NCBI GenBank assembly: GCA_021129895.1
Contig: JAJOKL010000043.1
Location: forward strand, 1-5,338
Length of the DNA: 5,338 nt
Origin: Candidatus Bipolaricaulota bacterium
GTDB lineage: Bacteria > Bipolaricaulota > Bipolaricaulia > Bipolaricaulales > Bipolaricaulaceae
Reading direction: 5' to 3'
Shown here: positions 1-4,935 of the stretch, in pieces
Layout of the letters: each line of letters starts with the position of its first letter
Position numbering within the stretch: the stretch's first letter is position 1
Position numbers and translations under genes: made by a program
Notes under the pieces: generated by a model
Told to the model about the DNA's origin: nothing
Database searches by the model: none
Seen by the model: the letters and a program-made list of their open reading frames with translations, nothing else

Positions 1-52
1 GTGCAAGCTTTCACGTCCGGACTTTATCCCGCCGGGGCGGGGCTGCCAAGGC

Positions 53-70
53 CTTAGCAAGTCTGCTAAG
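53..70. promoter_or_regulatory. Perfect inverted repeat, possible operator
   Basis: CTTAGCA and TGCTAAG form a perfect 7-bp inverted repeat around the 4-base centre AGTC. It lies 15 bp upstream of the -35 box at 86-91, and its centre is about 60 bp before the predicted transcription start, where an activator often binds. Neither strand has a T-run after it, so it is not a good terminator. A regulator site is an inference; a chance repeat is possible. Confidence 0.35.
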
Positions 71-85
71 AGAATAAGGTGGCTC

Positions 86-114
86 TTGACTTTTTACCAC
101 ATAATTGCTACTAT
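86..114 (+). promoter_or_regulatory. Sigma70-type promoter for the left-end transcript
   Basis: The -35 hexamer TTGACT (86-91) and -10 hexamer TACTAT (109-114) are separated by exactly 17 bases, each one base from consensus. The spacer is AT-rich in an otherwise GC-rich region. Transcription would start near 121 and enter a hairpin-rich stretch that ends at a terminator-like structure near 218, before the gene at 245. The promoter therefore drives a small RNA or an attenuated leader of that gene. Confidence 0.65.
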
Positions 115-120
115 TAGTGG

Positions 121-218
121 TGGTTAGAGAACCGCTCGGCGAGGCCCGCTGAGCCGGCTTACAGCCTTGTCCGGTTTTTGGGCGCTGCGGTGAGGGGGAC
201 CGGAGCGCCCTCTCTTTC
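121..218 (+). ncRNA. Candidate small RNA or attenuator leader (about 98 nt)
   Basis: This stretch lies between a near-consensus promoter and a terminator-like hairpin and has no convincing reading frame. Successive stems are visible: GGTT/AACC with loop AGAG (122-133), an 8-bp stem GCTCGGCG/CGCTGAGC with one G-U pair and a 5-base loop (134-154), GGCT/AGCC (156-166), and the terminal 180-210 hairpin. AACCG (130-134) can instead pair with CGGTT (172-176), so alternative folds exist. I found no SRP, tmRNA, RNase P or familiar riboswitch signature. It could be a free-standing RNA or the attenuated 5' leader of the protein gene at 245. Ends are estimated from promoter and terminator positions. Confidence 0.35.
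180..218 (+). terminator. Hairpin terminator or attenuator
   Basis: GGGCGCT (180-186) pairs perfectly with AGCGCCC (204-210). After a G-G mismatch, CGGT (188-191) pairs with ACCG (199-202) around a 7-base loop. The pyrimidine-rich TCTCTTTC (211-218) follows. On the other strand the stem is followed by an A-run, so it would act only on + strand transcription. The T-run is interrupted, so efficiency is uncertain. Confidence 0.5.
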
Positions 219-229
219 ACCTCTTCGGC

Positions 230-235
230 TAAAAT
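230..235 (+). promoter_or_regulatory. -10 element 9 bases before the start codon
   Basis: TAAAAT matches the -10 consensus at five of six positions and ends nine bases before the ATG at 245. Transcription from it would start at or within a few bases of the ATG, giving a leaderless or nearly leaderless mRNA. This fits the absence of any Shine-Dalgarno sequence there. No good -35 hexamer is seen 16-18 bases upstream, so the call is tentative. Confidence 0.4.
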
Positions 236-244
236 CTTCCCGCC

Positions 245-706
245 ATGGCCATCTGGTTGAAGCGGGCGGGACGCTGGCACCGGGCCCACTCCTTGCCCCT
301 GTACCTGCCGCCCGGCTATCTCAGGCTGTTCCCGAGCCGGCCTCCCGGTCCCAGCTGGCGGGCGGCCGGAGAGTTCGGGAGCTATGGGGCCGATTCCCTG
401 CCGGAGTTCCTGCAAGGACTCCTCAAGGCCTGTCGACGTCCTGGGGGCGGGGTGCAGCCGGGCCTGTGGGAGGTGAAGGCGAACTCAGATCTGATCCCCA
501 CGGAGCACATCCGGCCCTTCCAGCCGGACCAGCTCTGTTCACCGGGGTTGGAGCTCACCCGACTCAAACAGCCCCCGGACAAGTGGCTGCTGACTTTGCA
601 TCTGGCCCGACCCAGTCCCAACCTGCTGGCGGTGCGGACCGAACGGTACCTGGCCTCCTGGCACCGGGGGCTGCAGGAACTCCTACGGGCTTGTCAAGCT
701 ACTTAG
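245..706 (+). CDS. Hypothetical basic protein, 153 aa
   Basis: I do not recognise the family. The frame has G/C in most third codon positions, as the identified genes do, which supports real coding. The protein is rich in Arg, Leu, Pro and Trp, and has no signal peptide or clear membrane segment. The N-terminal 45 residues are basic and proline-rich; the C-terminal third (about 110-153) looks amphipathic and helical. The ATG at 245 is chosen because an in-frame TAA at 230 excludes anything further upstream. It has no Shine-Dalgarno site, only a -10-like TAAAAT just before it. The stop TAG shares bases with the TAA of the convergent gene at 703. The candidate small RNA ending near 218 may be its regulatory leader. 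Moderately sure it is a gene; function unknown. Confidence 0.65.
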   Translation: MAIWLKRAGRWHRAHSLPLYLPPGYLRLFPSRPPGPSWRAAGEFGSYGADSLPEFLQGLLKACRRPGGGVQPGLWEVKANSDLIPTEHIRPFQPDQLCSPGLELTRLKQPPDKWLLTLHLARPSPNLLAVRTERYLASWHRGLQELLRACQAT

Positions 707-1446
707 CCCCCGATGTGGATCTGAAACCGGAAGTACCAACGCCCATCCGGGCCAAGGTACCAGCACCAGCCCGTCTCCTGGGGGCACTCCCCGATGAAGA
801 ACCGCCAATTGCCCTGGGCGTCGCAGAACCAGCCGGCCCCGGGGGGCATGAACACCATCCCCTGACAGGGGGGGCACGGCCCCCAGCCCCAGCAGGGCGG
901 GCAGGGCCAGGCGCTGTACGCTCGCGCGGGAAGCACGGTGAAGGTGGTCCAAGCGGTTGCGTAACAGCCACAGCCGGCCTCGGGCACCATCCCCAATACC
1001 CGGGCCCGGCCCTCGTTCGGGTCCCGGCCCAACAGGGGGAAAGGCTGGTCCGGACTGCCGGTGGGGAAGGACAGGGGCACGGTGCTGGCGATGATCTGCA
1101 GGGCTTCCACCCCCTCAGGGGGAACCACCCGCAGCTGATAGGTGGGCTTATCTGGCAGCATGTGCTGGCCGGCCTGAACGTAAGGGTCCGGGGAATACGC
1201 GTTGGGGAACAGCTGTCGCACCGTCCCAGCGGCGTCGATATTGAAGATGTACACGTAGGCCGGCCGGGACACGTAGAAGCGGATGATGGCCAGCTCCCCC
1301 ACCCGGTACTGGGCCCTATCGGTCCAGATGGATACACTCAACCCGGGGGTGGGCACCGGAACGAGGCCCAACGGCGACACTCCGCCCTGCGCCCACCCCA
1401 TGGCCCCTAAAACCGCGATCACCACTAGCGCCTTCAATACCCTCAT
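703..1446 (-). CDS. Secreted DUF4384 protein with Cys/Trp-rich tail
   Basis: A 247-residue exported protein. Residues 1-19 form a signal peptide: basic MRVLK, a hydrophobic core, and probable cleavage after GWA. Residues about 36-125 match the DUF4384 pattern of extracytoplasmic bacterial proteins: a start like LSVSIWTDRAQYRVGE, then a beta strand with YVYIFNIDAAGTVRQLFPN, then a strand like TYQLRVVPPEG. This beta-sandwich domain has no established enzymatic role. The tail from about 159 carries nine cysteines (159, 161, 182, 185, 191, 194, 208, 221, 228), including two CPPC motifs in close tandem, and many Trp. It could be disulfide-bonded or metal-binding. The ATG has a strong GGAGGTG site upstream. 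The gene is divergent from the RHH regulator gene 112 bp away, a likely controller, and its stop overlaps that of the preceding convergent gene. Confidence 0.85.
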   Translation of the reverse strand: MRVLKALVVIAVLGAMGWAQGGVSPLGLVPVPTPGLSVSIWTDRAQYRVGELAIIRFYVSRPAYVYIFNIDAAGTVRQLFPNAYSPDPYVQAGQHMLPDKPTYQLRVVPPEGVEALQIIASTVPLSFPTGSPDQPFPLLGRDPNEGRARVLGMVPEAGCGCYATAWTTFTVLPARAYSAWPCPPCWGWGPCPPCQGMVFMPPGAGWFCDAQGNWRFFIGECPQETGWCWYLGPDGRWYFRFQIHIGG

Positions 1447-1473
1447 CTCGCCACCTCCGCACTACTTACACCC

Positions 1474-1484
1474 CGCCTCAGGCG
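1474..1484. promoter_or_regulatory. Inverted repeat between divergent genes, possible operator
   Basis: CGCCT and AGGCG form an inverted repeat around a single central base. The repeat sits between the DUF4384 start (1446) and the -35 box (1497) of the divergent RHH gene. Ribbon-helix-helix dimers commonly bind short palindromes at their own promoters, so this is the best operator candidate here. In GC-rich DNA an 11-bp repeat could be chance. Confidence 0.25.
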
Positions 1485-1496
1485 CGGTTTCATCCC

Positions 1497-1525
1497 TTGA
1501 CAGCCGCCCTGGAAAGTGCTAGGTT
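1497..1525 (+). promoter_or_regulatory. Promoter of the RHH/MshEN-like gene
   Basis: A consensus -35 TTGACA (1497-1502), a 17-base spacer and TAGGTT (1520-1525) form a strong sigma70-type promoter. The start would be near 1532, giving a leader of about 27 nt that carries a purine-rich GGGGGGAGAGG Shine-Dalgarno region before the GTG at 1559. The hexamers resemble those of the asnA-side promoter at 3028-3056, which supports both. Confidence 0.7.
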
Positions 1526-1558
1526 AGAGTGTAAAAAACATGTAGGGGGGAGAGGAAA

Positions 1559-1879
1559 GTGCAGACCACCATCTACTATAGCGAAGAGGATCAATACCTA
1601 ATGGACCTGGTGGACCAGGTGGCCCGGCGGGAGCGGAAGTCCCGCTCCGCCGTCATCCTGTCCATCATAGAGGAGTACTTCGAGCGGGACAAGCGTCTGG
1701 GGGAGATCTTGGTGGACATGGGGTTCGTCGACCCCCGCCAGGTGGAACAGGGGCTGGAGCGGCAGCGGTCCCTCCCGGAGCCCAAGCCCATCGGGGAGAT
1801 CCTGGTAGAAGAGGGCTTGGTCCCGGCTGAGGCCGTGGAACGTGCATTGGCAGTCCAATCCCGGTTTCGCCTGAGCTAA
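1559..1879 (+). CDS. Ribbon-helix-helix protein with MshEN/GspE_N-like motifs
   Basis: A 106-residue two-domain protein. Residues 1-44 look like a ribbon-helix-helix (CopG/Arc/MetJ-type) DNA-binding domain: a short strand (TTIYYS), helix (EEDQYLMDLVDQVARRER), a KSRS turn and a second helix (AVILSIIEEYFERD). Residues 46-69 and 77-100 are two 24-residue repeats that start RLGEILVDMG and PIGEILVEEG and end in Q. This matches the paired motifs of the N-terminal domain of GspE/PilB/MshE ATPases, which in MshEN proteins bind cyclic-di-GMP. Here the spacer is 7 residues rather than the usual 5, and the Arg of the second RLG is Pro. There is no ATPase domain. The start is GTG with a strong purine-rich ribosome site. 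It lies divergent to the secreted DUF4384 gene and ends at a strong terminator. Likely a dimeric local repressor; ligand sensing is inference. Confidence 0.82.
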   Translation: MQTTIYYSEEDQYLMDLVDQVARRERKSRSAVILSIIEEYFERDKRLGEILVDMGFVDPRQVEQGLERQRSLPEPKPIGEILVEEGLVPAEAVERALAVQSRFRLS

Positions 1880-1903
1880 CACCCTCGGAAATCCGGAAGA
1901 GTA

Positions 1904-1936
1904 GGCGGGGGCCAGACCATCTGGCCCCCGCCTTTT
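1904..1936 (+). terminator. Strong intrinsic terminator between convergent genes
   Basis: A perfect 13-bp GC-rich stem pairs 1904-1916 with 1920-1932 around the 3-base loop CCA, followed by TTTT (1933-1936). It begins 24 bases after the RHH gene stop. On the opposite strand the hairpin directly follows the asparagine synthetase stop (1939), though with a poorer T-tract, so it probably serves both genes. Confidence 0.9.
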
Positions 1937-1938
1937 CG

Positions 1939-2835
1939 TTACAGATGGGAAAGCTCTCCCGGAACCCGGGGGAACAGGCGTGTTCCCCGGACGTGGGGCA
2001 ATCCGGCCAGGAACCGCACCCAACGTTCGATCCCGATCCCGAACCCGGCCGAGGGGGGAAGTCCTTTCTCGGCCAAGGAGAGGAGCGGCCGGTAATCATC
2101 CGGGGACAGCCCCTGGGTCCGCAGCCGGGCCAGGATCCGCCCCGGCTCGTGCTCCCGCTCCCCCCCGGACAGGGCTTCCCCATATCCCTCCGGGTAGACG
2201 AGGTCCATGTCCAGCAGGATCCCCGGGCGCTGTGGGTCCTCCCGGTCGTAGAACTCCCGCACCTCGATGGGGAAGTCTATCACCCACACCGGCGTCTCCG
2301 CCTCCCGGGACAGGGCCTCCTCGAACCCCTCCCCGTACCGGGCCTGCGCCTCCCGGTAGGTAATGCGGGGAAACGGTGGCTGGAAGAGGGGGAGCTCTCG
2401 GCCCAGCTCCCGCAGCTCCCGGCAGCAACTGGCCCGGACCCTCTCAGTGACGTAGGTGAACAGGCGCTCTCCCAGGGACATCACCTCCTCCCGGGTGGCG
2501 CCCCTCGCCTCCAAATCCAGCTGCACGAACTCGAACAAGTGGCGCCCGGTGTGCCCCCATTCCGACGGTTCTAGCCTGATGTTGGGGGAGAAGGAGAAGA
2601 TCCGCTCGCAGGCCCGTACCGCGGCCTGCTTGTGGAAGATCATGCTCCGGGTGAGGTGCCACTTGCCCCCGTAAGCCTCAATCACCGCCCGATCGGTGTT
2701 ATGGCGCAGGGGATCGGTCACCGGAGCGGTGATCACCGGCAGTAACTCCACAAATCCCTCGCGGGCCAGGAACTCCCGGGCCGCACCCAATACCTCACTG
2801 GTGATCTTCAAGATCGCTGCCTGGCGCTCGCTCAT
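1939..2835 (-). CDS. Asparagine synthetase, AsnRS-core (archaeal AS-AR) type
   Basis: A 298-residue class II aminoacyl-tRNA-synthetase-like catalytic core. It lacks the N-terminal OB-fold anticodon-binding domain of AsnRS/AspRS, which are about 430 residues or more. It matches the archaeal asparagine synthetase related to AsnRS, about 294 residues in Pyrococcus abyssi, which makes asparagine from aspartate, ammonia and ATP through aspartyl-AMP. Visible elements: a motif 1 region near 22-43; motif 2 at about 85-109 with IRLEP then RHLFEFVQLDLE; a GYGEALSGGERE segment near 217-228; and motif 3 at 264-290 with GFGIGIER and terminal FPR. ATG 2835 is preferred over an upstream in-frame start at 2865 because AAGGGGGGAAT directly precedes it. 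The gene is single, with its own promoter (3028-3056) and a long structured leader. An E. coli-type AsnA symbol is not assigned because the subfamily differs. Confidence 0.9.
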   Translation of the reverse strand: MSERQAAILKITSEVLGAAREFLAREGFVELLPVITAPVTDPLRHNTDRAVIEAYGGKWHLTRSMIFHKQAAVRACERIFSFSPNIRLEPSEWGHTGRHLFEFVQLDLEARGATREEVMSLGERLFTYVTERVRASCCRELRELGRELPLFQPPFPRITYREAQARYGEGFEEALSREAETPVWVIDFPIEVREFYDREDPQRPGILLDMDLVYPEGYGEALSGGEREHEPGRILARLRTQGLSPDDYRPLLSLAEKGLPPSAGFGIGIERWVRFLAGLPHVRGTRLFPRVPGELSHL

Positions 2836-3021
2836 GATTCCCCCCTTGGGAAACAGACATACCACGCCCTATCTAGGGCACATGCTCCGATACGGGAATA
2901 CGAGAGGTGCTTGTGACTACGCCCCGAGCGGGGCGTTGGTGTTGGCGGGGCCCAAAGGGAGGGTAAGACTGGCTCTCCGGAACATACTCCTCATGTTACA
3001 TCGCCCCGCCTGAGATTTTTC
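2836..3021 (-). promoter_or_regulatory. Long structured 5' leader of the asparagine synthetase gene
   Basis: Transcription from the 3028-3056 promoter would start near 3021, leaving about 186 nt before the ATG at 2835. In RNA sense, GGCGGGGC (3010-3003) pairs perfectly with GCCCCGCC (2951-2944), closing a domain that contains AACAT/ATGTT with a 7-base loop and GGAG/CTCC. Then follow a CGCCCCG/CGGGGCG hairpin (2935-2920) and GCCCTA/TAGGGC (2879-2866). Last comes TTCCC/GGGAA, which buries the G-run Shine-Dalgarno just before the start. CGGGGCG at 3008-3002 can also pair with CGCCCCG at 2935-2929, so exclusive folds are possible. No T-box consensus (AGGGTGGnACCGCG) was found. A cis-regulatory RNA is inferred; its ligand is unknown. 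Confidence 0.45.
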
Positions 3022-3027
3022 AGCGGC

Positions 3028-3056
3028 AGCCTACCACCTCCTGGCGTCCTTGTCAA
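3028..3056 (-). promoter_or_regulatory. Promoter of the asparagine synthetase gene
   Basis: On the minus strand, TTGACA (3056-3051) and TAGGCT (3033-3028) are separated by 17 bases, nearly the same hexamers as the promoter at 1497-1525. The -35 lies inside an 11-bp palindrome, CCTTG-T-CAAGG (3048-3058), centred about 46 bp upstream of the divergent pfkA start. A protein bound there could affect both genes. Confidence 0.65.
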
Positions 3057-3086
3057 GGTCAGCTGGTCTCTTCAGTGACATTCCGC

Positions 3087-3092
3087 TATCCT
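3087..3092 (+). promoter_or_regulatory. pfkA: -10 element close to the pfkA start codon
   Basis: TATCCT fits the TAnnnT -10 pattern and ends six bases before the ATG at 3099, so the transcript would begin at or near the start codon. Only a weak AGGG too close to the ATG could act as a Shine-Dalgarno site, consistent with a leaderless mRNA. No strong -35 is seen at the right spacing. Confidence 0.4.
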
Positions 3093-3098
3093 AGGGCC

Positions 3099-4067
3099 AT
3101 GCGAGTAGGGATCTTGACCTCGGGCGGGGATGCCCCGGGGATGAACGCGGCGGTGCGGGCCGCTGTCCGCCGGGGTTGGGAACTGGGACTGTCCCCGGTT
3201 GGCATCCGGCGGGGCTATGCCGGGCTCATCGAAGGGGACCTCTCCCCCCTCACCCCCAGGGACGTGGGCGGGGTCATCGAGTACGGGGGCACCTTTTTGC
3301 ACACCGCCCGCTGTCCGGCCTTCCTCACCCCGGAGGGGCAAGAGCGGGCCCTGGAGACCATCCAGCGGGAAGGCCTGGAGGCGCTGATCGTGATCGGGGG
3401 GGAAGGGTCCCTGGCCGGGGCTCGCTGGCTCTCCCAGCAGGGGGTGCCAGTGGTGGGGCTCCCCGCTTCCATCGACAACGACATCCAGGGGACCGACATG
3501 GCCATCGGGGTGGACACCGCCCTGAACACGGTGGTGTGGGCGCTGAACCGGATCCGGGACACCGCCCTGGCCCACGAACGGGTGTTCCTGGTGGAGGTCA
3601 TGGGGCGCAAATCGGGGTATATCGCCCTCATGGGGGGGCTCGCCGGCGGGGCGGAGATCGTGCTGGTGCCGGAGGTGGAGGTATCCCTGGAACAGGTGAT
3701 CCAGGAGATCGAGGCCGGCTACCGCAAGGGCAAGCACCACTCCATCGTGGTGGTGGCGGAGGGGGTCACCGACATGCTTGGCCCGACCGCAAAGCTGGGG
3801 GAGGCCATCAGGGCCCGCACAGGCCTGGATGTACGGGTCACTGTGCTGGGGCACCTGCAGCGGGGCGGATCGCCCACCGCCTTCGACCGCATCCTGGGCT
3901 CCCGCCTGGGGGCCAGGGCGGTGGAGGACGTGGCAGCAGGGCGCTTTGGTCACATGGTGGGCCTGCGCCGGGGGGAACTGGTCCCGGTACCCCTCATAGA
4001 GGTGGAGCGCAAGGAGCCCGTCATCGATTTCGGCCTCTACAAGCTGGTCCACTCGTTGGGGAAGTGA
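3099..4067 (+). CDS. pfkA: 6-phosphofructokinase, ATP-type
   Basis: Phosphorylates fructose 6-phosphate to the 1,6-bisphosphate, the committed step of glycolysis. The 322 residues match the usual bacterial length of about 320 and the family is clear throughout: LTSGGDAPGMNAA (7-19, nucleotide site), RRGYAGL (37-43), TAR (69-71), PASIDNDIQGTD with catalytic Asp126 (122-133), HER (159-161), VEVMGR (165-170), AEG (220-222) and GHLQRGGSPTAFDR (251-264). Gly103 replaces the Asp typical of PPi-dependent enzymes, so ATP is the probable donor. Unusually, residue 102 is Glu (GGEGS) where almost all relatives have Asp (GGDGS), a Mg-ATP ligand, and Ser124 replaces the usual Thr. ATG 3099 is chosen because family members start this way; an in-frame GTG at 3075 would add eight unmatched residues. 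The 3' end overlaps the convergent ROK kinase by 31 bp. Confidence 0.97.
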   Translation: MRVGILTSGGDAPGMNAAVRAAVRRGWELGLSPVGIRRGYAGLIEGDLSPLTPRDVGGVIEYGGTFLHTARCPAFLTPEGQERALETIQREGLEALIVIGGEGSLAGARWLSQQGVPVVGLPASIDNDIQGTDMAIGVDTALNTVVWALNRIRDTALAHERVFLVEVMGRKSGYIALMGGLAGGAEIVLVPEVEVSLEQVIQEIEAGYRKGKHHSIVVVAEGVTDMLGPTAKLGEAIRARTGLDVRVTVLGHLQRGGSPTAFDRILGSRLGARAVEDVAAGRFGHMVGLRRGELVPVPLIEVERKEPVIDFGLYKLVHSLGK

Positions 4068-4918
4068 TGCGGCAGGGCCGCCGCCCCATAGAGGCCCACG
4101 TCGTCCCCCAGCTCGGTCGACACCACCCGGGGATCGCCCCGCGCGAACTCTCGCAGGCTGGACTGCACCTTCGGGCCCAAATAGTCCCAGGAACCGGTGA
4201 GCCCGCCGCCCACTACCAGCAGCTCCGGTTCCAGGAGCTCCCACAGGATGGCAAGTCCTCGCCCCAGGGCCCGGCAGGCCGCCTCCACGATCTCCCCCGC
4301 CCTCCGGTCCCCGACCCGGGCCCTGGCTATCACGTCCTCGGCCGAGAGTTCCTCCCCCAAAAGTTCCCGGGCGGCACGGGCGATCCCGGTGCCCGAGGCG
4401 ATGGCCTCCAGACACCCCTGTTTTCCACAGCGACAAGAAGGGCCGTCCGGCCGGAGCACCATGTGTCCCACTTCCCCTGCCTGACCGGTGGCTCCCCACA
4501 CCACCCGCCCCCCGGTCACGATCCCCCCGCCGATCCCGGTGGACCAGGTGACGTACACGAAGTTTTGGGCCCGATGGCCGAACTCCAGCTCGCCGATGGC
4601 GGCGCAGGTGGCGTCGTTGGCCAAGTACACGGGACAGCCGAACTCCTCCCGTAAGGCCTTCACCACCTCCACCCTCCGCCAATGGGGGAGATTGGGGCAA
4701 CCCAGGATCACCCCGGCCCGCATGTCCATGGGGGCGGGGGCTCCCACCCCGATGGCTTGGGGAGCCTCCCAGCCCACCCGGGAGAGCAGTGCCCGGATCT
4801 CCGCCACCACCTCTCCCATCCCCTGGGTGGGAAACGCCCGACGAGCCAGGAATCTCCCGGCATCAAACGCCCCGATTCTGGTCCGTGTCCCCCCGATGTC
4901 TACCCCGATCAGCTTCAT
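4037..4918 (-). CDS. ROK-family sugar kinase, probable glucokinase
   Basis: A 293-residue cytoplasmic ROK kinase that probably phosphorylates glucose with ATP. Visible signatures: VDIGGTRTRIGAF (6-18, phosphate-binding), NLPHW (76-80), NDATCAAIGE (101-110) with catalytic Asp102, TGIGGGIVTGG near 127-137, GEVGH (148-152) with Glu149 and zinc-ligand His152, and CRCGKQGCLEAIASG (162-176) with the other zinc ligands Cys162, Cys164 and Cys169 and sugar-binding Glu171. The adenine-side LLVVGGG segment lies near 240-246. Length fits glucokinases, and no N-terminal helix-turn-helix is present, so it is not a ROK repressor such as NagC or XylR. ATG 4918 has a strong AGGAGGAG site; a longer reading to 5128 lacks family similarity. 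It converges with and overlaps pfkA, placing two upper-glycolysis enzymes side by side. Fructokinase, N-acetylmannosamine kinase or other hexose specificity cannot be excluded. Confidence 0.93.
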   Translation of the reverse strand: MKLIGVDIGGTRTRIGAFDAGRFLARRAFPTQGMGEVVAEIRALLSRVGWEAPQAIGVGAPAPMDMRAGVILGCPNLPHWRRVEVVKALREEFGCPVYLANDATCAAIGELEFGHRAQNFVYVTWSTGIGGGIVTGGRVVWGATGQAGEVGHMVLRPDGPSCRCGKQGCLEAIASGTGIARAARELLGEELSAEDVIARARVGDRRAGEIVEAACRALGRGLAILWELLEPELLVVGGGLTGSWDYLGPKVQSSLREFARGDPRVVSTELGDDVGLYGAAALPHHFPNEWTSL

Positions 4919-4935
4919 ATCTCCTCCTGGGCGAG

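Noticed and set aside
1..14. Imperfect palindrome GTGCAAGCTTTCAC at the left edge
   Set aside because: It has one mismatched pair and no visible context at the window edge, so a regulatory role cannot be supported.
178..1410. Long + strand open frame of 410 codons
   Set aside because: It runs antisense through the DUF4384 gene, resembles no family and arises from high GC content, which makes stops rare.
1540..1545. ATG-TAG start-stop in the RHH gene leader
   Set aside because: It has no ribosome site in front and lies at the expected transcript start; probably coincidental.
2929..3008. Cloverleaf-like pairing on the + strand (7-bp end stem, 5-bp arm with 7-base loop), possible tRNA
   Set aside because: The arm loop lacks the TTCRANY pattern, four unpaired bases precede the 3' acceptor strand, and no clear anticodon arm forms. 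The same pairs fit a minus-strand leader better.
3075..3098. Upstream in-frame GTG start for pfkA
   Set aside because: It would add eight residues unlike the family N-terminus and would place the TATCCT -10 box inside the gene.
3072..4700. Minus-strand open frame of 542 codons across pfkA and the ROK gene, and a similar + strand frame at 3176-4654
   Set aside because: Both are low-complexity Gly/Pro/Arg/His-rich shadows of two unmistakable genes read in other frames.
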